Source: Gymnodinialimonas sp. 202GB13-11 (GTDB taxonomy: Bacteria > Pseudomonadota > Alphaproteobacteria > Rhodobacterales > Rhodobacteraceae). Taken from it: DNA of 64,000 nt. Where the stretch lies: contig NZ_JBFRBH010000001.1 of the NCBI RefSeq assembly GCF_040932485.1, positions 2,294,001 to 2,358,000 of the forward strand, in the 5' to 3' direction. Below the pieces are notes generated by a model that saw only the letters and a program-made list of their open reading frames with translations, was not told the DNA's origin and searched no databases. Below are positions 46,662-57,009 of the stretch, in pieces (the first letter of the stretch is position 1; every line of letters begins with the position of its first letter). Both the position numbers and the translations under genes were made by a program.

Positions 46662-47346
46662 TCGCTCCATAAGAAGCCCGAATTTCGGGGAAAGGCGCGA
46701 CGGGCTTCGACCCGAACTTGTGGTGATCCATTACACTGCGATGAAGACTTGCACGGGGGCTGCGAAGGCGCTCTGCGATCCTGAACGCGAGGTCTCCGCC
46801 CATTACCTGATTGGCCGCGATGGCACGGTGTTTGAGCTGGTCGATCCCGACATGCGCGCCTGGCACGCCGGACAGGGCGAATGGCGCGGGGCGGGCGATG
46901 TGAATTCCCGCTCCATCGGGATCGAGCTGGATAACGATGGGTTTTCGCCATTCTCCGCGCCGCTCATGGCATCGCTTGAGGCGCTCCTCCTCCGCCCTGC
47001 GGGTGTCCTCGCAGCTTACGGGATTGGAGCAGAGGGCGTGATCGGCCATTCCGACATGGCCCCGGGCCGCAAGATCGATCCCGGGCGTCGGTTCGATTGG
47101 AAGCGACTGGCGCGATTGGGGGCGGCGGTCTGGTCGAACGCTGTGGGTGAGGCCGTGGATGCAGATGCGTTCCGGCGCGATGCCACAGCCTTTGGCTATG
47201 GCGCGATGGCGGATGATCTGCTGCTGGAGGTTGTGCGGATGCGGTTCCGGCCTTGGGCGCGTGGGCCACTAGATGGCACGGATTGTGCGATCATGGCAGA
47301 TCTGGCCGCGCGCTTCGGGGTTGAACGGGGTGCGGCCGGCGCGTAG
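46657..47346 (+). CDS. N-acetylmuramoyl-L-alanine amidase (amidase_2 type), unusual start
   Basis: The protein has the zinc amidase_2 pattern: VVIHYTAM, EVSAHYLIGRDG, SIGIELDNDG, IGHSDMAPGRKIDPG and a C-terminal helical region. It cleaves the muramic acid-alanine bond in peptidoglycan. The conserved leader SPNFGERRDG lies upstream of the first ordinary start, GTG 46720. The frame is open back to a TAG at 46633, and the only starts that include the leader are CTG (46642 or 46651) or ATT (46657). I place the start at ATT 46657, which overlaps the preceding stop. If GTG 46720 is used, the leader motif is lost (208 residues). Confidence 0.75.
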   Translation: MDRSIRSPNFGERRDGLRPELVVIHYTAMKTCTGAAKALCDPEREVSAHYLIGRDGTVFELVDPDMRAWHAGQGEWRGAGDVNSRSIGIELDNDGFSPFSAPLMASLEALLLRPAGVLAAYGIGAEGVIGHSDMAPGRKIDPGRRFDWKRLARLGAAVWSNAVGEAVDADAFRRDATAFGYGAMADDLLLEVVRMRFRPWARGPLDGTDCAIMADLAARFGVERGAAGA

Positions 47347-47356
47347 AGCGGGCCTC

Positions 47357-47721
47357 GCGCGGAGGGCTGGATGGCCGCTGGGGCTTTGAAAAACGCCCTA
47401 GAGGAAAGTCCGGACTCCCTGAAGAGACGGTGCCGGGTAACGCCCGGGCGGAGCAATCCGACGGAAAGCGCCACAGAGAACAGACAGCCATGCTTGCATG
47501 GTAATGGTGAAACGGTGGGGTAAGGCCCACCGGGGCCCTGGCAACAGGGCTCGCATGGCAAGCCCCACCGGGAGCAATGCCGAATAGGGACCGCATTATG
47601 GGGGCTTCACCCCGCGGTCCGGGTTGGCAGCTAGAGTGGCCGGGCAACCGGTCGCCGAGAGGAATGGTCATCCAGAGGGGTTCGCCCCTTGGACAAAATC
47701 CGGCTTACAGGCCCTCCGCGC
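47357..47721 (+). ncRNA. rnpB: RNase P RNA, class A
   Basis: The catalytic RNA of RNase P, which trims tRNA 5' ends. P1 is formed by GCGCGGAGGGC (47357-47367) with GCCCTCCGCGC (47711-47721). Universal segments are present: GAGGAAAGTCCGGACTCC near 47400, CACAGAGAACAGACAG, GGTAATGGTGAAACGGTGGG with its GGTAAGGCCCACCG partner, GCAATGCCGAATAGGG and GGCTTACAGGCCC. The ends are set by the P1 stem. It follows the amidase stop by ten bases and may share its upstream region. Confidence 0.96.
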
Positions 47722-47816
47722 AAAATTTGTTTTTAGGGGCACGCGATGCGCGCGAGGGGCTTTGCCCCCGTCCTGACGGACTCCCCCAGGATACTTTCGG
47801 CACATGGAAAACAGGC

Positions 47817-48269
47817 TCAATCGCGACGCGCTGCGAAGAAATCCTTGAGCAGGGCGGCGGCCTCCGCCTCGTGAAGGCCTGCGTAGACCTCGGGAACGTG
47901 ATGGGCCTGGGGATGCTCGAAAACGCGGGGGCCCTGTGCGACGCCCCCTGATTTCGGGTCGGGCGCGGCGTAGTAGAGGCGCTCCAGTCGCGCGGCGGCG
48001 ATGGCCCCGGCGCAGGCGGGACACGGCTCCAACGTGACCCAGAGCGCGCAGCCGGTCAGGCGTTCGGTTTCCAGCGCTGCGCAGGCCGCGCGGATCGCCA
48101 GCATCTCCGCATGGGCGGTGGGATCGTACAATTCGCGCATTCGGTTCCCCGCCCGCGCGATGATTTCGCCATCTTTCACCACCACGGCGCCAACCGGCAC
48201 CTCGCCCCGCGCGGCGGCGGCGTGCGCTTCAGCCAAGGCTTCCGGCATGAAATCGGTGAAATCGCTCAT
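47817..48269 (-). CDS. tadA: tRNA adenosine(34) deaminase
   Basis: TadA converts A34 to inosine in tRNA-Arg(ACG). The 150-residue protein has the zinc-deaminase motif DPTAHAEMLAIR, with His and catalytic Glu, and TLEPCPACAGAIAAARL with the two cysteines. The length is normal, and ATG 48269 (MSDFTDFMPEAL) is preferred. It is divergent from rluB with 52 bases between starts. Confidence 0.96.
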   Translation of the reverse strand: MSDFTDFMPEALAEAHAAAARGEVPVGAVVVKDGEIIARAGNRMRELYDPTAHAEMLAIRAACAALETERLTGCALWVTLEPCPACAGAIAAARLERLYYAAPDPKSGGVAQGPRVFEHPQAHHVPEVYAGLHEAEAAALLKDFFAARRD

Positions 48270-48321
48270 GGCCCGTTGGTTGCCGCTTTCGGGCGGGGTG
48301 TCAAACCTGTAGGGCTGTCCC

Positions 48322-49173
48322 ATGGACGGAGATCGCATCGCAAAAGTACTCAGCCGCGCCGGCGTCGCCTCGCGCCGGGAAGCCGAGCGCATGATTGGCG
48401 AGGGCCGCATCTCGGTGAACGGCAAGGTCATCGACAGCCCCGCGCTGAACGTGACCGAGCGCGACACTATTCTGGTTGACGGCAACCCGATCCCCGAAGT
48501 CGAGCGCCCGCGCCTGTGGCTTTACCACAAGCCCTCGGGCCTCGTGACCAGCGCTTCGGATGAGAAAGGCCGCAAGACCGTTTTCGATGACCTGCCCGAG
48601 GGAATGCCGCGCGTCATGTCCGTGGGGCGCCTTGACCTGACCTCCGAAGGTCTGCTGCTCCTGACCAATGACGGTGGCATCAAGCGCAAGCTGGAGCTGC
48701 CCTCCACCGGCTGGGTGCGCAAATACCGCGTGCGCATCAAGGGCGCGCCCAAGGATGAGGATTTCGCCCCCCTCCGCAAGGGCATGACGATCGAGGGCGA
48801 GCGCTTTCAGCCCATGGATATCACTTTCGACCGCCAGCAGGGCGCCAACGCCTGGGTCACCATTGGCCTGCGCGAGGGCAAGAACCGTGAAATTCGTCGC
48901 GCCATGCAAGAGATCGGCCTGGTCGTGAACCGCCTGATCCGCATCTCCTACGGGCCGTTTCGGCTGAACCAGCTCAAGGCCAGCGAAGTCGAGGAAGTCC
49001 GCCCCCGCGTGCTGCGCGACCAGTTGGGGCTGGACGCCGCCACCGAAGGCCATGCCGAAGCCAAGCCCAAGCCACGCCGCAAAAAGCCCGCTGGCGCGGC
49101 AAAACCCGGCACATCGCTGCGCAAAAAGGGCGCTAAGTCTCCTCGTCGGGGCTCTCGTCCTCCTCAAGGCTGA
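48322..49173 (+). CDS. RsuA/RluB-family pseudouridine synthase
   Basis: The 283-residue protein has an S4 domain (about 1-60, [21 protein letters not shown]) and a catalytic domain with aspartate in [19 protein letters not shown] and [21 protein letters not shown]. The group covers RluB, RluE and RsuA; overall form fits RluB (23S U2605). A basic Lys/Arg/Ala tail of about 40 residues follows. Its 3' 41 bases overlap the convergent yciB gene. Confidence 0.9.
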   Translation: MDGDRIAKVLSRAGVASRREAERMIGEGRISVNGKVIDSPALNVTERDTILVDGNPIPEVERPRLWLYHKPSGLVTSASDEKGRKTVFDDLPEGMPRVMSVGRLDLTSEGLLLLTNDGGIKRKLELPSTGWVRKYRVRIKGAPKDEDFAPLRKGMTIEGERFQPMDITFDRQQGANAWVTIGLREGKNREIRRAMQEIGLVVNRLIRISYGPFRLNQLKASEVEEVRPRVLRDQLGLDAATEGHAEAKPKPRRKKPAGAAKPGTSLRKKGAKSPRRGSRPPQG

Positions 49174-49753
49174 ACCGCTCGATCAGCGGGGCCTGGGACA
49201 TAAAGACGACGAATAGGAACGCGGGCAGCACGAAGGTCTCGAACGTGACCCAGAAGCGGTCCGACTGCGTGCGCCAGATGACTTCATTCGCCACGCCCAT
49301 CGCCACAAAGGCCAGCGCCAGCCGCTTAGTCATGATCATCCAGCCCTCGTCCGCCATGGGCAGCCGGTCCCCCATCAGGAACTTCAGGTAGGATTGCCCC
49401 CGCGCCAACCCGATCCCCAGCATTGCCGCGAAGAAGGCATAAACGATCGTGGTCTTCATCTTGAAGAATTGCGGGTCATTGAACCACACGGTCAGCGCCC
49501 CGAAGAACACGACCATAATCGCCGTAAACACCTGAATGCGTGAGATAACGCCTGTCAGCTTCCACAGGATCGCAATGGTGGCCAGCAGGATCGGCACAAA
49601 CGCAGCCGTGGCAATGATGAAACCGTCATATTCCGTTCCGCCGACCGTGACCGTCGTGTCCTCCAGCCGCAGATAGGCTATGAAAAACAGGATCGGCGGC
49701 CCGAGTTCGAGGCCGTTTTTCAGCCACGGATTGATTGCGCGTTCTTCAGCCAT
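49133..49753 (-). CDS. yciB: Inner membrane protein YciB/IspZ family
   Basis: The 206-residue protein has five to six membrane helices. [20 protein letters not shown] at the N-terminus, FQFFKMK-like [34 protein letters not shown] and [20 protein letters not shown] are IspZ/YciB signatures. The family supports septation and envelope integrity. It overlaps the rluB 3' end and is downstream of an EamA transporter on the same strand. Confidence 0.93.
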   Translation of the reverse strand: MAEERAINPWLKNGLELGPPILFFIAYLRLEDTTVTVGGTEYDGFIIATAAFVPILLATIAILWKLTGVISRIQVFTAIMVVFFGALTVWFNDPQFFKMKTTIVYAFFAAMLGIGLARGQSYLKFLMGDRLPMADEGWMIMTKRLALAFVAMGVANEVIWRTQSDRFWVTFETFVLPAFLFVVFMSQAPLIERFSLEEDESPDEET

Positions 49754-49762
49754 GAATGCTCC

Positions 49763-50665
49763 TTACCCACCTGCTTCAACTATCACCGCCCCCGCTGCGA
49801 TCAACCCCATCAGCGCCACGCGCGTCGGGCCGACCTTCTCTTTCAGGAAGAGCCAGCCAATGAGTGCGGCGAACACGGTCGAGGTTTCGCGCAAAACCGC
49901 CGCCTCACCCACAGTGTCCAGTCGCGTGGCCAGCATCACCGCGCCGAAGGAGAACGGCGCGATCAAGCCACCCGCCATGCCACGCAGGGCCAACGGTCCG
50001 AGCGGTGGGCGCTCTTCCATCCGCAGATAGAAGCGCAGGGCGAGGAAGGGGAACAGCAGCCCGTCGATGAAGAAGAACCAGGCGAGGAACGTGAAGGGGT
50101 CCGCCGTCGCGCGGATGCCATAGGCGTCGAACGTTGTGTAAAGCGCCACGAATAGGCCCGTCAGAACCGCAAATCCCAGCGCGGGGATCAGCGTATCGCG
50201 CGCCACGGTGATCTTGGCCATGTTGTAAGCGGCCAGCCCGTAAAGCCCGGCCAGAAGCACGGCCACGCCGATCCATTGCACCACATTGAACGTCTCGCCG
50301 AACAACAACCATGCGCCGAAGATGGTGAACAGAGGCCCCGTGCCGCGCATGACCGGGTAGACGACTGTGTAGGCCCCGCGCCGAAACGACGATAAGACGG
50401 CCCACTTGTAAGGCACATGGATCACGAAAACGCCTAAGAAAATCAGCCACATATGCGGCTCGGGCCAAGGCACGACGAAGAACGCGAAGGGCGCTGCCAT
50501 CAGGCAATAGCAGATGTCGATCACGCCCCGCGACAGAAGCGGATCATGGCGACCCTTTTGCAGCGCCCCGAACGCTGCGTGCAAAACGGCGGCCATCAGC
50601 GCTAGGATCAGGGCAAGGGTGGCCCCGGTTGGCGTGCCCTCAATACTTTGGACCCACGCACTCAC
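49763..50665 (-). CDS. EamA-type membrane transporter
   Basis: The 300-residue protein has about ten hydrophobic helices. ALILALMAAVLHAAFGALQKGRHD at the N-terminus, YPVMRGTGPLFTIFGAWLLFGE and RETSTVFAALIGWLFLKEKVG are EamA/DMT features. GTG 50665 abuts the stop codon of the upstream gene. It lies in a leftward cluster ftsY - unknown periplasmic protein - this gene - yciB. The substrate is unknown. Confidence 0.88.
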   Translation of the reverse strand: MSAWVQSIEGTPTGATLALILALMAAVLHAAFGALQKGRHDPLLSRGVIDICYCLMAAPFAFFVVPWPEPHMWLIFLGVFVIHVPYKWAVLSSFRRGAYTVVYPVMRGTGPLFTIFGAWLLFGETFNVVQWIGVAVLLAGLYGLAAYNMAKITVARDTLIPALGFAVLTGLFVALYTTFDAYGIRATADPFTFLAWFFFIDGLLFPFLALRFYLRMEERPPLGPLALRGMAGGLIAPFSFGAVMLATRLDTVGEAAVLRETSTVFAALIGWLFLKEKVGPTRVALMGLIAAGAVIVEAGG

Positions 50666-51568
50666 TTAGTTTGCAGGCGTCCAGTCGGCGGTCAGCGTCA
50701 GGCGGTCGGGAATGGCAATATCGACCGGGATGCCGGTGCGCAGATCCTCAAAGATCCGGCCGGGCAGAAAGGGCTGGTCGTTGTTCAGCGACAACGCCAA
50801 AGTCCCGCGCGGCGTCGGCAAAGTGCGAAGGAAATCCACGATTTCGACCCGCGTTTCCGGTGAAATGACCCGCTGCGGCGCGCTGGCCAGCAATCCGTCT
50901 GCCATCGCCGCAAAGAACGCCATGGAGGCGGGCGAAAGATCGTTGCCATTGGCCTCAATCGGCGGCGCAATCGCTTGCTCGAACAGGCCGTTGAAGCCGA
51001 TATCAACGCTCAGGTCCAACAGCGCGAAATTCTCGGCCTCCAAAACATAGGGCTGCCACCCGGCAGCAACGCCGTCCAGTGCGACCCCGACAAAATTGCC
51101 GTCGCCTAGATCAATGCGCAGGGAGCGGAGCGATAGCGCCTGCGTCGCCTCATCCCAACTGGAATGCAGTGAAATACTGTCTGCCGAAACCGGAACAAGC
51201 CATGCGAGGTCATCCGGCACGCCGAATTCGGTGTCGATAACCACGTCGAGGATTTCGAGCGACACAGTCGCGGGCAGGATCACATCGCCGCGGACCCAAT
51301 CCATCGCTTCCGGTGCCAGCAGGCTGGCCGCGCGCGCTGTGTAGCGCACGCCAAGGTCTTGGACGTAGATTTCCAGATCCGTGACCGAGCAAGCACCCGG
51401 GCGCGCCTCCACCGTAGAGGTCGGCGATTGCGTCACTTCCCAGCCAAATTCCGCATCAAGGATGGTGTAGATCTGGCTTTCGATCTCACCGCATTCAGCG
51501 GTGTCAAAGGCGAAAACGGGGTGGGTCAGGCCAGCGATCAGGCCAGTGGCTAGCAGAAAATGACGCAT
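50666..51568 (-). CDS. Uncharacterised periplasmic protein
   Basis: The 300-residue protein starts at MRHFLLATGLIAGLTHPVFA, a signal peptide with cleavage near residue 20. The mature protein looks like a long beta-rich fold with repeating acidic and hydrophobic strands; two cysteines (CGEIE and ACSV) lie near the N-terminus. No family is recognised. It sits between ftsY and the EamA gene with direct abutment to the latter, so it may act in the envelope or in export. Confidence 0.7.
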   Translation of the reverse strand: MRHFLLATGLIAGLTHPVFAFDTAECGEIESQIYTILDAEFGWEVTQSPTSTVEARPGACSVTDLEIYVQDLGVRYTARAASLLAPEAMDWVRGDVILPATVSLEILDVVIDTEFGVPDDLAWLVPVSADSISLHSSWDEATQALSLRSLRIDLGDGNFVGVALDGVAAGWQPYVLEAENFALLDLSVDIGFNGLFEQAIAPPIEANGNDLSPASMAFFAAMADGLLASAPQRVISPETRVEIVDFLRTLPTPRGTLALSLNNDQPFLPGRIFEDLRTGIPVDIAIPDRLTLTADWTPAN

Positions 51569-51610
51569 CAATGGCCTCGCAAAGTTATCCACAGGGGCTG
51601 TGGAGGAAAA

Positions 51611-52999
<1,389 letters not shown>

Positions 53000-53141
53000 G
53001 GGCACCCTATATCTTTGCCTGACCCAACCCACCTAATACCCGAAAGCGCGCTTGGAAAGGCCCGCCAAAACCGCCATTCTTTCGCCCGATTGTCATGGTA
53101 GACGCGTGCACAGCACGCAGACCGACCCAAAGGACCCCACG

Positions 53142-54371
53142 ATGCCCGTCATCGCCCGTTACGCCGCCATAACCCTGCCGCCGATGTTCCTGCTCTTGCT
53201 TGCCGCAACAGCTTGGGGTGGGTTCGCCTGGATCGCGCTGGCCTGGCTGACGATCGTGGCCGCCGTGGCCGACCGGCTGCTGGAGCCTCCGAAAACACCC
53301 GCACCAGAGGAAGAGACGCTGCCCTGGTCCGATACGCTGTCCTTCGGCCTCGGCGTTGGGCACCTTCTGGTTCTCATTGCCACATGCACGGCCCTGGGCT
53401 CAGCCAGCCTGACCTTCGGGCAAAGCATCGCGCTGTTCCTCGCCACGGCGAGCTTCTTCGGCCAGGTCAGCCACCCGAATGCGCATGAGCTGATCCATCG
53501 CCGCATCCCCATCTTCAAGGCGCTTGGCGCGGCGGTCTACACCTCTGTTGGGTTCGGCCACCATGTCTCGGCCCACCGGCTCGTCCATCACCGCCATGTG
53601 GGCACCGAACAGGACCCGAACACACCGCTTCCGGGAGAGTCGTTCTGGGCCTACCTGCCCCGTGCCTGGCGTGGCTCGTTCGAGACCGGGATTGTGCAGG
53701 AGATCGAACGGCTCGATCGCAAGGGCCACGGGCCGAACCATATCTCCAACCCCTATTGGCTCTGGCTTGGCGGCGCGCTGCTGACTGTGATCGCGGTGCT
53801 GACGGGCGCGGGCCTTGGCGGCCTTCTGGTGCTGATCGGGCTTGGTGCGCTCACCGGCGCACAGATCCTGATGTCGGATTACGTTCAGCACTACGGCCTG
53901 CAACGCTTGATCCTGCCCAATGGGCGTATTGAACCAGTAGCTGCCCATCACAGCTGGAACGCGCCGAAGGGCTTCTCCTCCTACCTGATGATGAACGCCC
54001 CGGCCCATTCCGAGCATCACATGCACCCCGACCAGCCTTATGAGCGTCTCGACACCGAGGCACAGGTGCCCACCCTGCCCTTTTCGATGCCGATCATGGC
54101 CATGATCGCCACCGTGCCAACCGCCTGGCACCGAATGATGGACAAGCGCGCGCTGAAGGTGATGGAGGCGGCACAGGCCGCCCATCTGGCGCCCAAACCT
54201 GCCGCGCAGTCCGCGCCTGAACCCACTCAAGCGCCCGTCACCGCCAACCCGCAAGACGCGGCCCCCAACAGCCCGGTCGTACCCAAGCAGGAGGCCCCTG
54301 AGGCCGCGCCGCTCTCCGACGACCCTGAAACGGACGCCATGCTGCAAGCAATCCGGGCCGCCACGCGCTAG
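53142..54371 (+). CDS. AlkB-like membrane non-heme diiron hydroxylase
   Basis: The 409-residue protein has membrane helices and eight-histidine motifs: NAHELIHRR, HRLVHHRHVGTEQDP and HSEHHMHPDQPY, plus DYVQHYGLQR and AAHHSWNAP. This is the alkane 1-monooxygenase/fatty acid hydroxylase type, which inserts oxygen at a terminal carbon using rubredoxin electrons. No rubredoxin gene is nearby. A C-terminal extension of about 60 residues rich in Ala/Pro/Gln is unusual. ATG 53142 (MPVIARYAA) begins just before the first helix. It is divergent from ftsY. Confidence 0.85.
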   Translation: MPVIARYAAITLPPMFLLLLAATAWGGFAWIALAWLTIVAAVADRLLEPPKTPAPEEETLPWSDTLSFGLGVGHLLVLIATCTALGSASLTFGQSIALFLATASFFGQVSHPNAHELIHRRIPIFKALGAAVYTSVGFGHHVSAHRLVHHRHVGTEQDPNTPLPGESFWAYLPRAWRGSFETGIVQEIERLDRKGHGPNHISNPYWLWLGGALLTVIAVLTGAGLGGLLVLIGLGALTGAQILMSDYVQHYGLQRLILPNGRIEPVAAHHSWNAPKGFSSYLMMNAPAHSEHHMHPDQPYERLDTEAQVPTLPFSMPIMAMIATVPTAWHRMMDKRALKVMEAAQAAHLAPKPAAQSAPEPTQAPVTANPQDAAPNSPVVPKQEAPEAAPLSDDPETDAMLQAIRAATR

Positions 54372-54374
54372 GCC

Positions 54375-55217
54375 TCAGCCAAGCGCCACACCGCGCCGTC
54401 CAGCCAGATCGGTGAAGTATTGCCAGGCGACTCGGCCAGAGCGGGAGCCGCGCGTGGCCTGCCATTCAATGGCTTCCGCACGCAAGTCCTCGTCGGAAAT
54501 CGCAACGCCAAAGGCAGCGCAATAGCCCCGGATCATCGTGAGGTACGCGTCCTGATCGCAGGCATGGAAGCCCAGCCACAGGCCAAACCTGTCACTGAGA
54601 GAGACCTTTTCTTCCACCGCCTCCGACGGGTTGATCGCCGATCCGCGCTCATTCTCGATCATGTCGCGCGGCATCAGGTGGCGGCGGTTTGACGTGGCAT
54701 AGAAGACCACGTTTTCGGGCCGCCCCGACACACCGCCATCCAGAACCGCCTTCAGGCTCTTGTAGTGCTGATCGTCGTGACTGAACGACAAGTCATCGCA
54801 ATAGAGCAAAGCGCGCACATCCGCCCCGCGCAAAAGCGCCAGCAAGCGGCCAATCGACGGCAAATCTTCACGCTGGATCTCCACTAACTTCAGCCTCGGG
54901 AAATCGCCTTCCAGCGCCCCATGCACGGCCTTCACCAGCGATGATTTCCCCATCCCCCGTGCGCCCCACAAAAGCGCATTGTTCGCGGGCAGCCCTTCGG
55001 CAAACTGGCGGGTATTCGCCATCAACGTGTCGCGGGACCGGTCGATGCCGTGCAGCAGGTCCAGAGGGACGCGGTTGACGGAATTTACGGGCTCAAGATG
55101 ATCGGGCTCAGCGTGCCAAACAAAGGCGCTGGCCGCGGTCCAATCCGGGGCAGTCGCAGACGGCGGGCGCAGGCGCTCCAGCGCCTCGGCAATCCGCTCC
55201 AACGACTTATCGTTCAA
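54375..55217 (-). CDS. DUF815 ATP-binding protein
   Basis: The 280-residue AAA-like ATPase has Walker A LLWGARGMGKSSLVKAVHGAL, Walker B RALLYCDDLSF and a sensor region VVFYATSNRRHLMPRDM. DUF815 proteins are common in alphaproteobacteria, often near tat or cell-envelope genes; the function is unknown. The ATG overlaps the tatC stop (ATGA), placing it in the tat operon. It may act with Tat substrates, but no direct evidence is available. Confidence 0.9.
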   Translation of the reverse strand: MNDKSLERIAEALERLRPPSATAPDWTAASAFVWHAEPDHLEPVNSVNRVPLDLLHGIDRSRDTLMANTRQFAEGLPANNALLWGARGMGKSSLVKAVHGALEGDFPRLKLVEIQREDLPSIGRLLALLRGADVRALLYCDDLSFSHDDQHYKSLKAVLDGGVSGRPENVVFYATSNRRHLMPRDMIENERGSAINPSEAVEEKVSLSDRFGLWLGFHACDQDAYLTMIRGYCAAFGVAISDEDLRAEAIEWQATRGSRSGRVAWQYFTDLAGRRGVALG

Positions 55218-56089
55218 AGGGTTTCGTCCTCACCCAGCACACCTTCAGCGCGCAGGCGTTTGTTGCGGGCGTGTTCGACCCAGCGGACCAGTTGGATGGA
55301 GATCTCGTAAAGGCCGTAGACCACGGTGAATAGGATCACCTGCGTTATCACGTCCGGCGGCGTCACAAGCGCGGCCAGCGTCAGGATGCCGACAACGGCC
55401 CATTTGCGCACATTGCCCAGACCCTCGGCACTCACAAGACCAGCCTTGCCCATAAGGGTCAGGACCACAGGCAATTGGAAACACAGGCCGAAGGCGAAGA
55501 TGAATTTCAGTGACAGGTCCAGTGAATCCTTGGCTGTACCAAGGAAGACAGTCTGCAGCTCATTACTGTTCTCGGACGGCACGAATTCCTGTCCAGTGAT
55601 GAAGGCGGCGAATGCCGGGATCGCGTCAGCGAAGCCGATGAAAAAGCGCATCGCCAGCGGCGTCACCACGAAATGCGCAAAGCTCGCGCCCAGCATGAAC
55701 AGGAAGGGTGAGGCGAACAGGAACGGCAGAAAGGCGTTCTTTTCCGATTTGTAGAGGCCGGGCGCCACGAACCGCCAAAGCTGATGAGCGATCACCGGGA
55801 AAGAAACGGCAAAGCCCAGGATGATCGAAATACGCACCAACACAAAGAAATATTCCTGCGGCGCATTGTAGACGATCTGCGTCGGCAGGTTCAGCTCTTC
55901 CAGAACGTCGCGCAGCGGCTCCAGGATGAAATTGTAGGCCGGCTCTGCCACCACGAACATCACCACAATGCCGACGATGAAAGCCATGACGGAGCGGATC
56001 AGCCGGGTGCGCAACTCGGCCAGATGCTCGATCAGCGGGGCGGCGCTGTCGTCCAGCTCCTCCTCTGGCGTGTTGGGCGCGTCGCTCAT
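55214..56089 (-). CDS. tatC: Sec-independent protein translocase TatC
   Basis: The 291-residue protein has six membrane helices. The N-terminal APLIEHLAELRTRLIRSV motif binds twin-arginine signals, and the helix II/III region has PQEYFFVLVRISIILGFAVSFPV. The length exceeds E. coli TatC by about 30 residues, mostly in an acidic N-terminus and a basic C-terminal tail. The start overlaps the tatB stop (ATGA) and its stop overlaps the DUF815 start. Confidence 0.97.
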   Translation of the reverse strand: MSDAPNTPEEELDDSAAPLIEHLAELRTRLIRSVMAFIVGIVVMFVVAEPAYNFILEPLRDVLEELNLPTQIVYNAPQEYFFVLVRISIILGFAVSFPVIAHQLWRFVAPGLYKSEKNAFLPFLFASPFLFMLGASFAHFVVTPLAMRFFIGFADAIPAFAAFITGQEFVPSENSNELQTVFLGTAKDSLDLSLKFIFAFGLCFQLPVVLTLMGKAGLVSAEGLGNVRKWAVVGILTLAALVTPPDVITQVILFTVVYGLYEISIQLVRWVEHARNKRLRAEGVLGEDETL

Positions 56090-56619
56090 GAGCGTTCAGG
56101 CTCCACATTGGCGGGGCCGGGATCAGCGGGTTGGATCACCTTGACCGGACCTTCCGGCGCATCGGCATCGGCCACGAAAGTAGGCTCTTCGGGTGTGGCA
56201 TCAGCAGACGCTTCCTCGGGCTCGTCCGAGGTTTCCGCTGCCCGCTCCGCCTTCATGGCGGCTATCCGCTCGCGTGTTTCGGCTTGGGCTGCGGCTTTCT
56301 TCTCGGCGATCGCACGGGTCGCGCTGCCTTCCTCGAACTTCGACGGGTCGATGTCATCCATCACGTCGCCCATCATATCCTTGGCCATAGCCTTGGGGTT
56401 GGTGAACTTCGCCGCCGCCTTCAGGTCGCGGTTCATCTGAGACATGCCGGTCTCATCCGCCGCGTCGTTCATCGCGTTGGAGAACTCCTTGGCCATCGAC
56501 CGGACACGCCCCGTCATCTGCCCCAGTTTGCGGAACATCTTGGGCAGGTCTTTCGGGCCCACGACGATCAACGCCACGATCCCGATGACCAGCATCTCCA
56601 TCATGCCAATGTCAGGCAT
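56086..56619 (-). CDS. tatB: Sec-independent protein translocase TatB
   Basis: The 177-residue protein has an N-terminal helix MPDIGMMEMLVIGIVALIV with conserved Glu8, then VGPKDLPKMFRKLGQ, an amphipathic helix, and a long charged Ala/Glu-rich C-terminal region. It forms the substrate receptor with TatC. It lies 32 bases after tatA and overlaps tatC. Confidence 0.96.
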   Translation of the reverse strand: MPDIGMMEMLVIGIVALIVVGPKDLPKMFRKLGQMTGRVRSMAKEFSNAMNDAADETGMSQMNRDLKAAAKFTNPKAMAKDMMGDVMDDIDPSKFEEGSATRAIAEKKAAAQAETRERIAAMKAERAAETSDEPEEASADATPEEPTFVADADAPEGPVKVIQPADPGPANVEPERS

Positions 56620-56651
56620 AGGCCATTCCCCTCGCCGTCAAACTCCGGGGT

Positions 56652-56888
56652 TTAGGCGTTGTCGCGTTCGGTGCGCTCTTCGGGCGTCACGTCGCGCGCC
56701 GTGGCCGCGTCTGCGGTTTCCGTGGCGTCTTCGATTTCATCGGCGTCAGGGGACTTCACACCATCCTTGAATGCCGTGATCCCCTTGCCGACTTCCCCCA
56801 TCAGGCCCGCGATCTTTCCGCGACCAAACAGGACCAGAACGACGATGGCGATCAGGATAAGACCAGCCGGTCCGATATTGTTGAGCAT
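56652..56888 (-). CDS. tatA: Sec-independent protein translocase TatA
   Basis: The 78-residue protein has an N-terminal helix (IGPAGLILIAIVVLVLF) followed by the FGRGKIAGLMGEVGKGI amphipathic helix and an acidic tail. It forms the transport pore of the Tat pathway. It is the first gene of a leftward tatABC-DUF815 operon; the promoter lies in the 121-base spacer shared with the ABC gene's 3' side. Confidence 0.96.
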   Translation of the reverse strand: MLNNIGPAGLILIAIVVLVLFGRGKIAGLMGEVGKGITAFKDGVKSPDADEIEDATETADAATARDVTPEERTERDNA

Positions 56889-57009
56889 TGCTTTTCTCCC
56901 TCGGGCACGCGCACGAACGGGGCGCGCGGCACACGTTTGTCTTTAATTCCCATGCATAGGTATGGTCTCGGGCCGTCAGATCAAAGCCCAAAAACGCATT
57001 TCCCGGCCT

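Noticed and set aside
46658-46672. TTG start overlapping the lipoprotein stop as start of the amidase
   Set aside because: That frame stops after four codons and is not the amidase frame.
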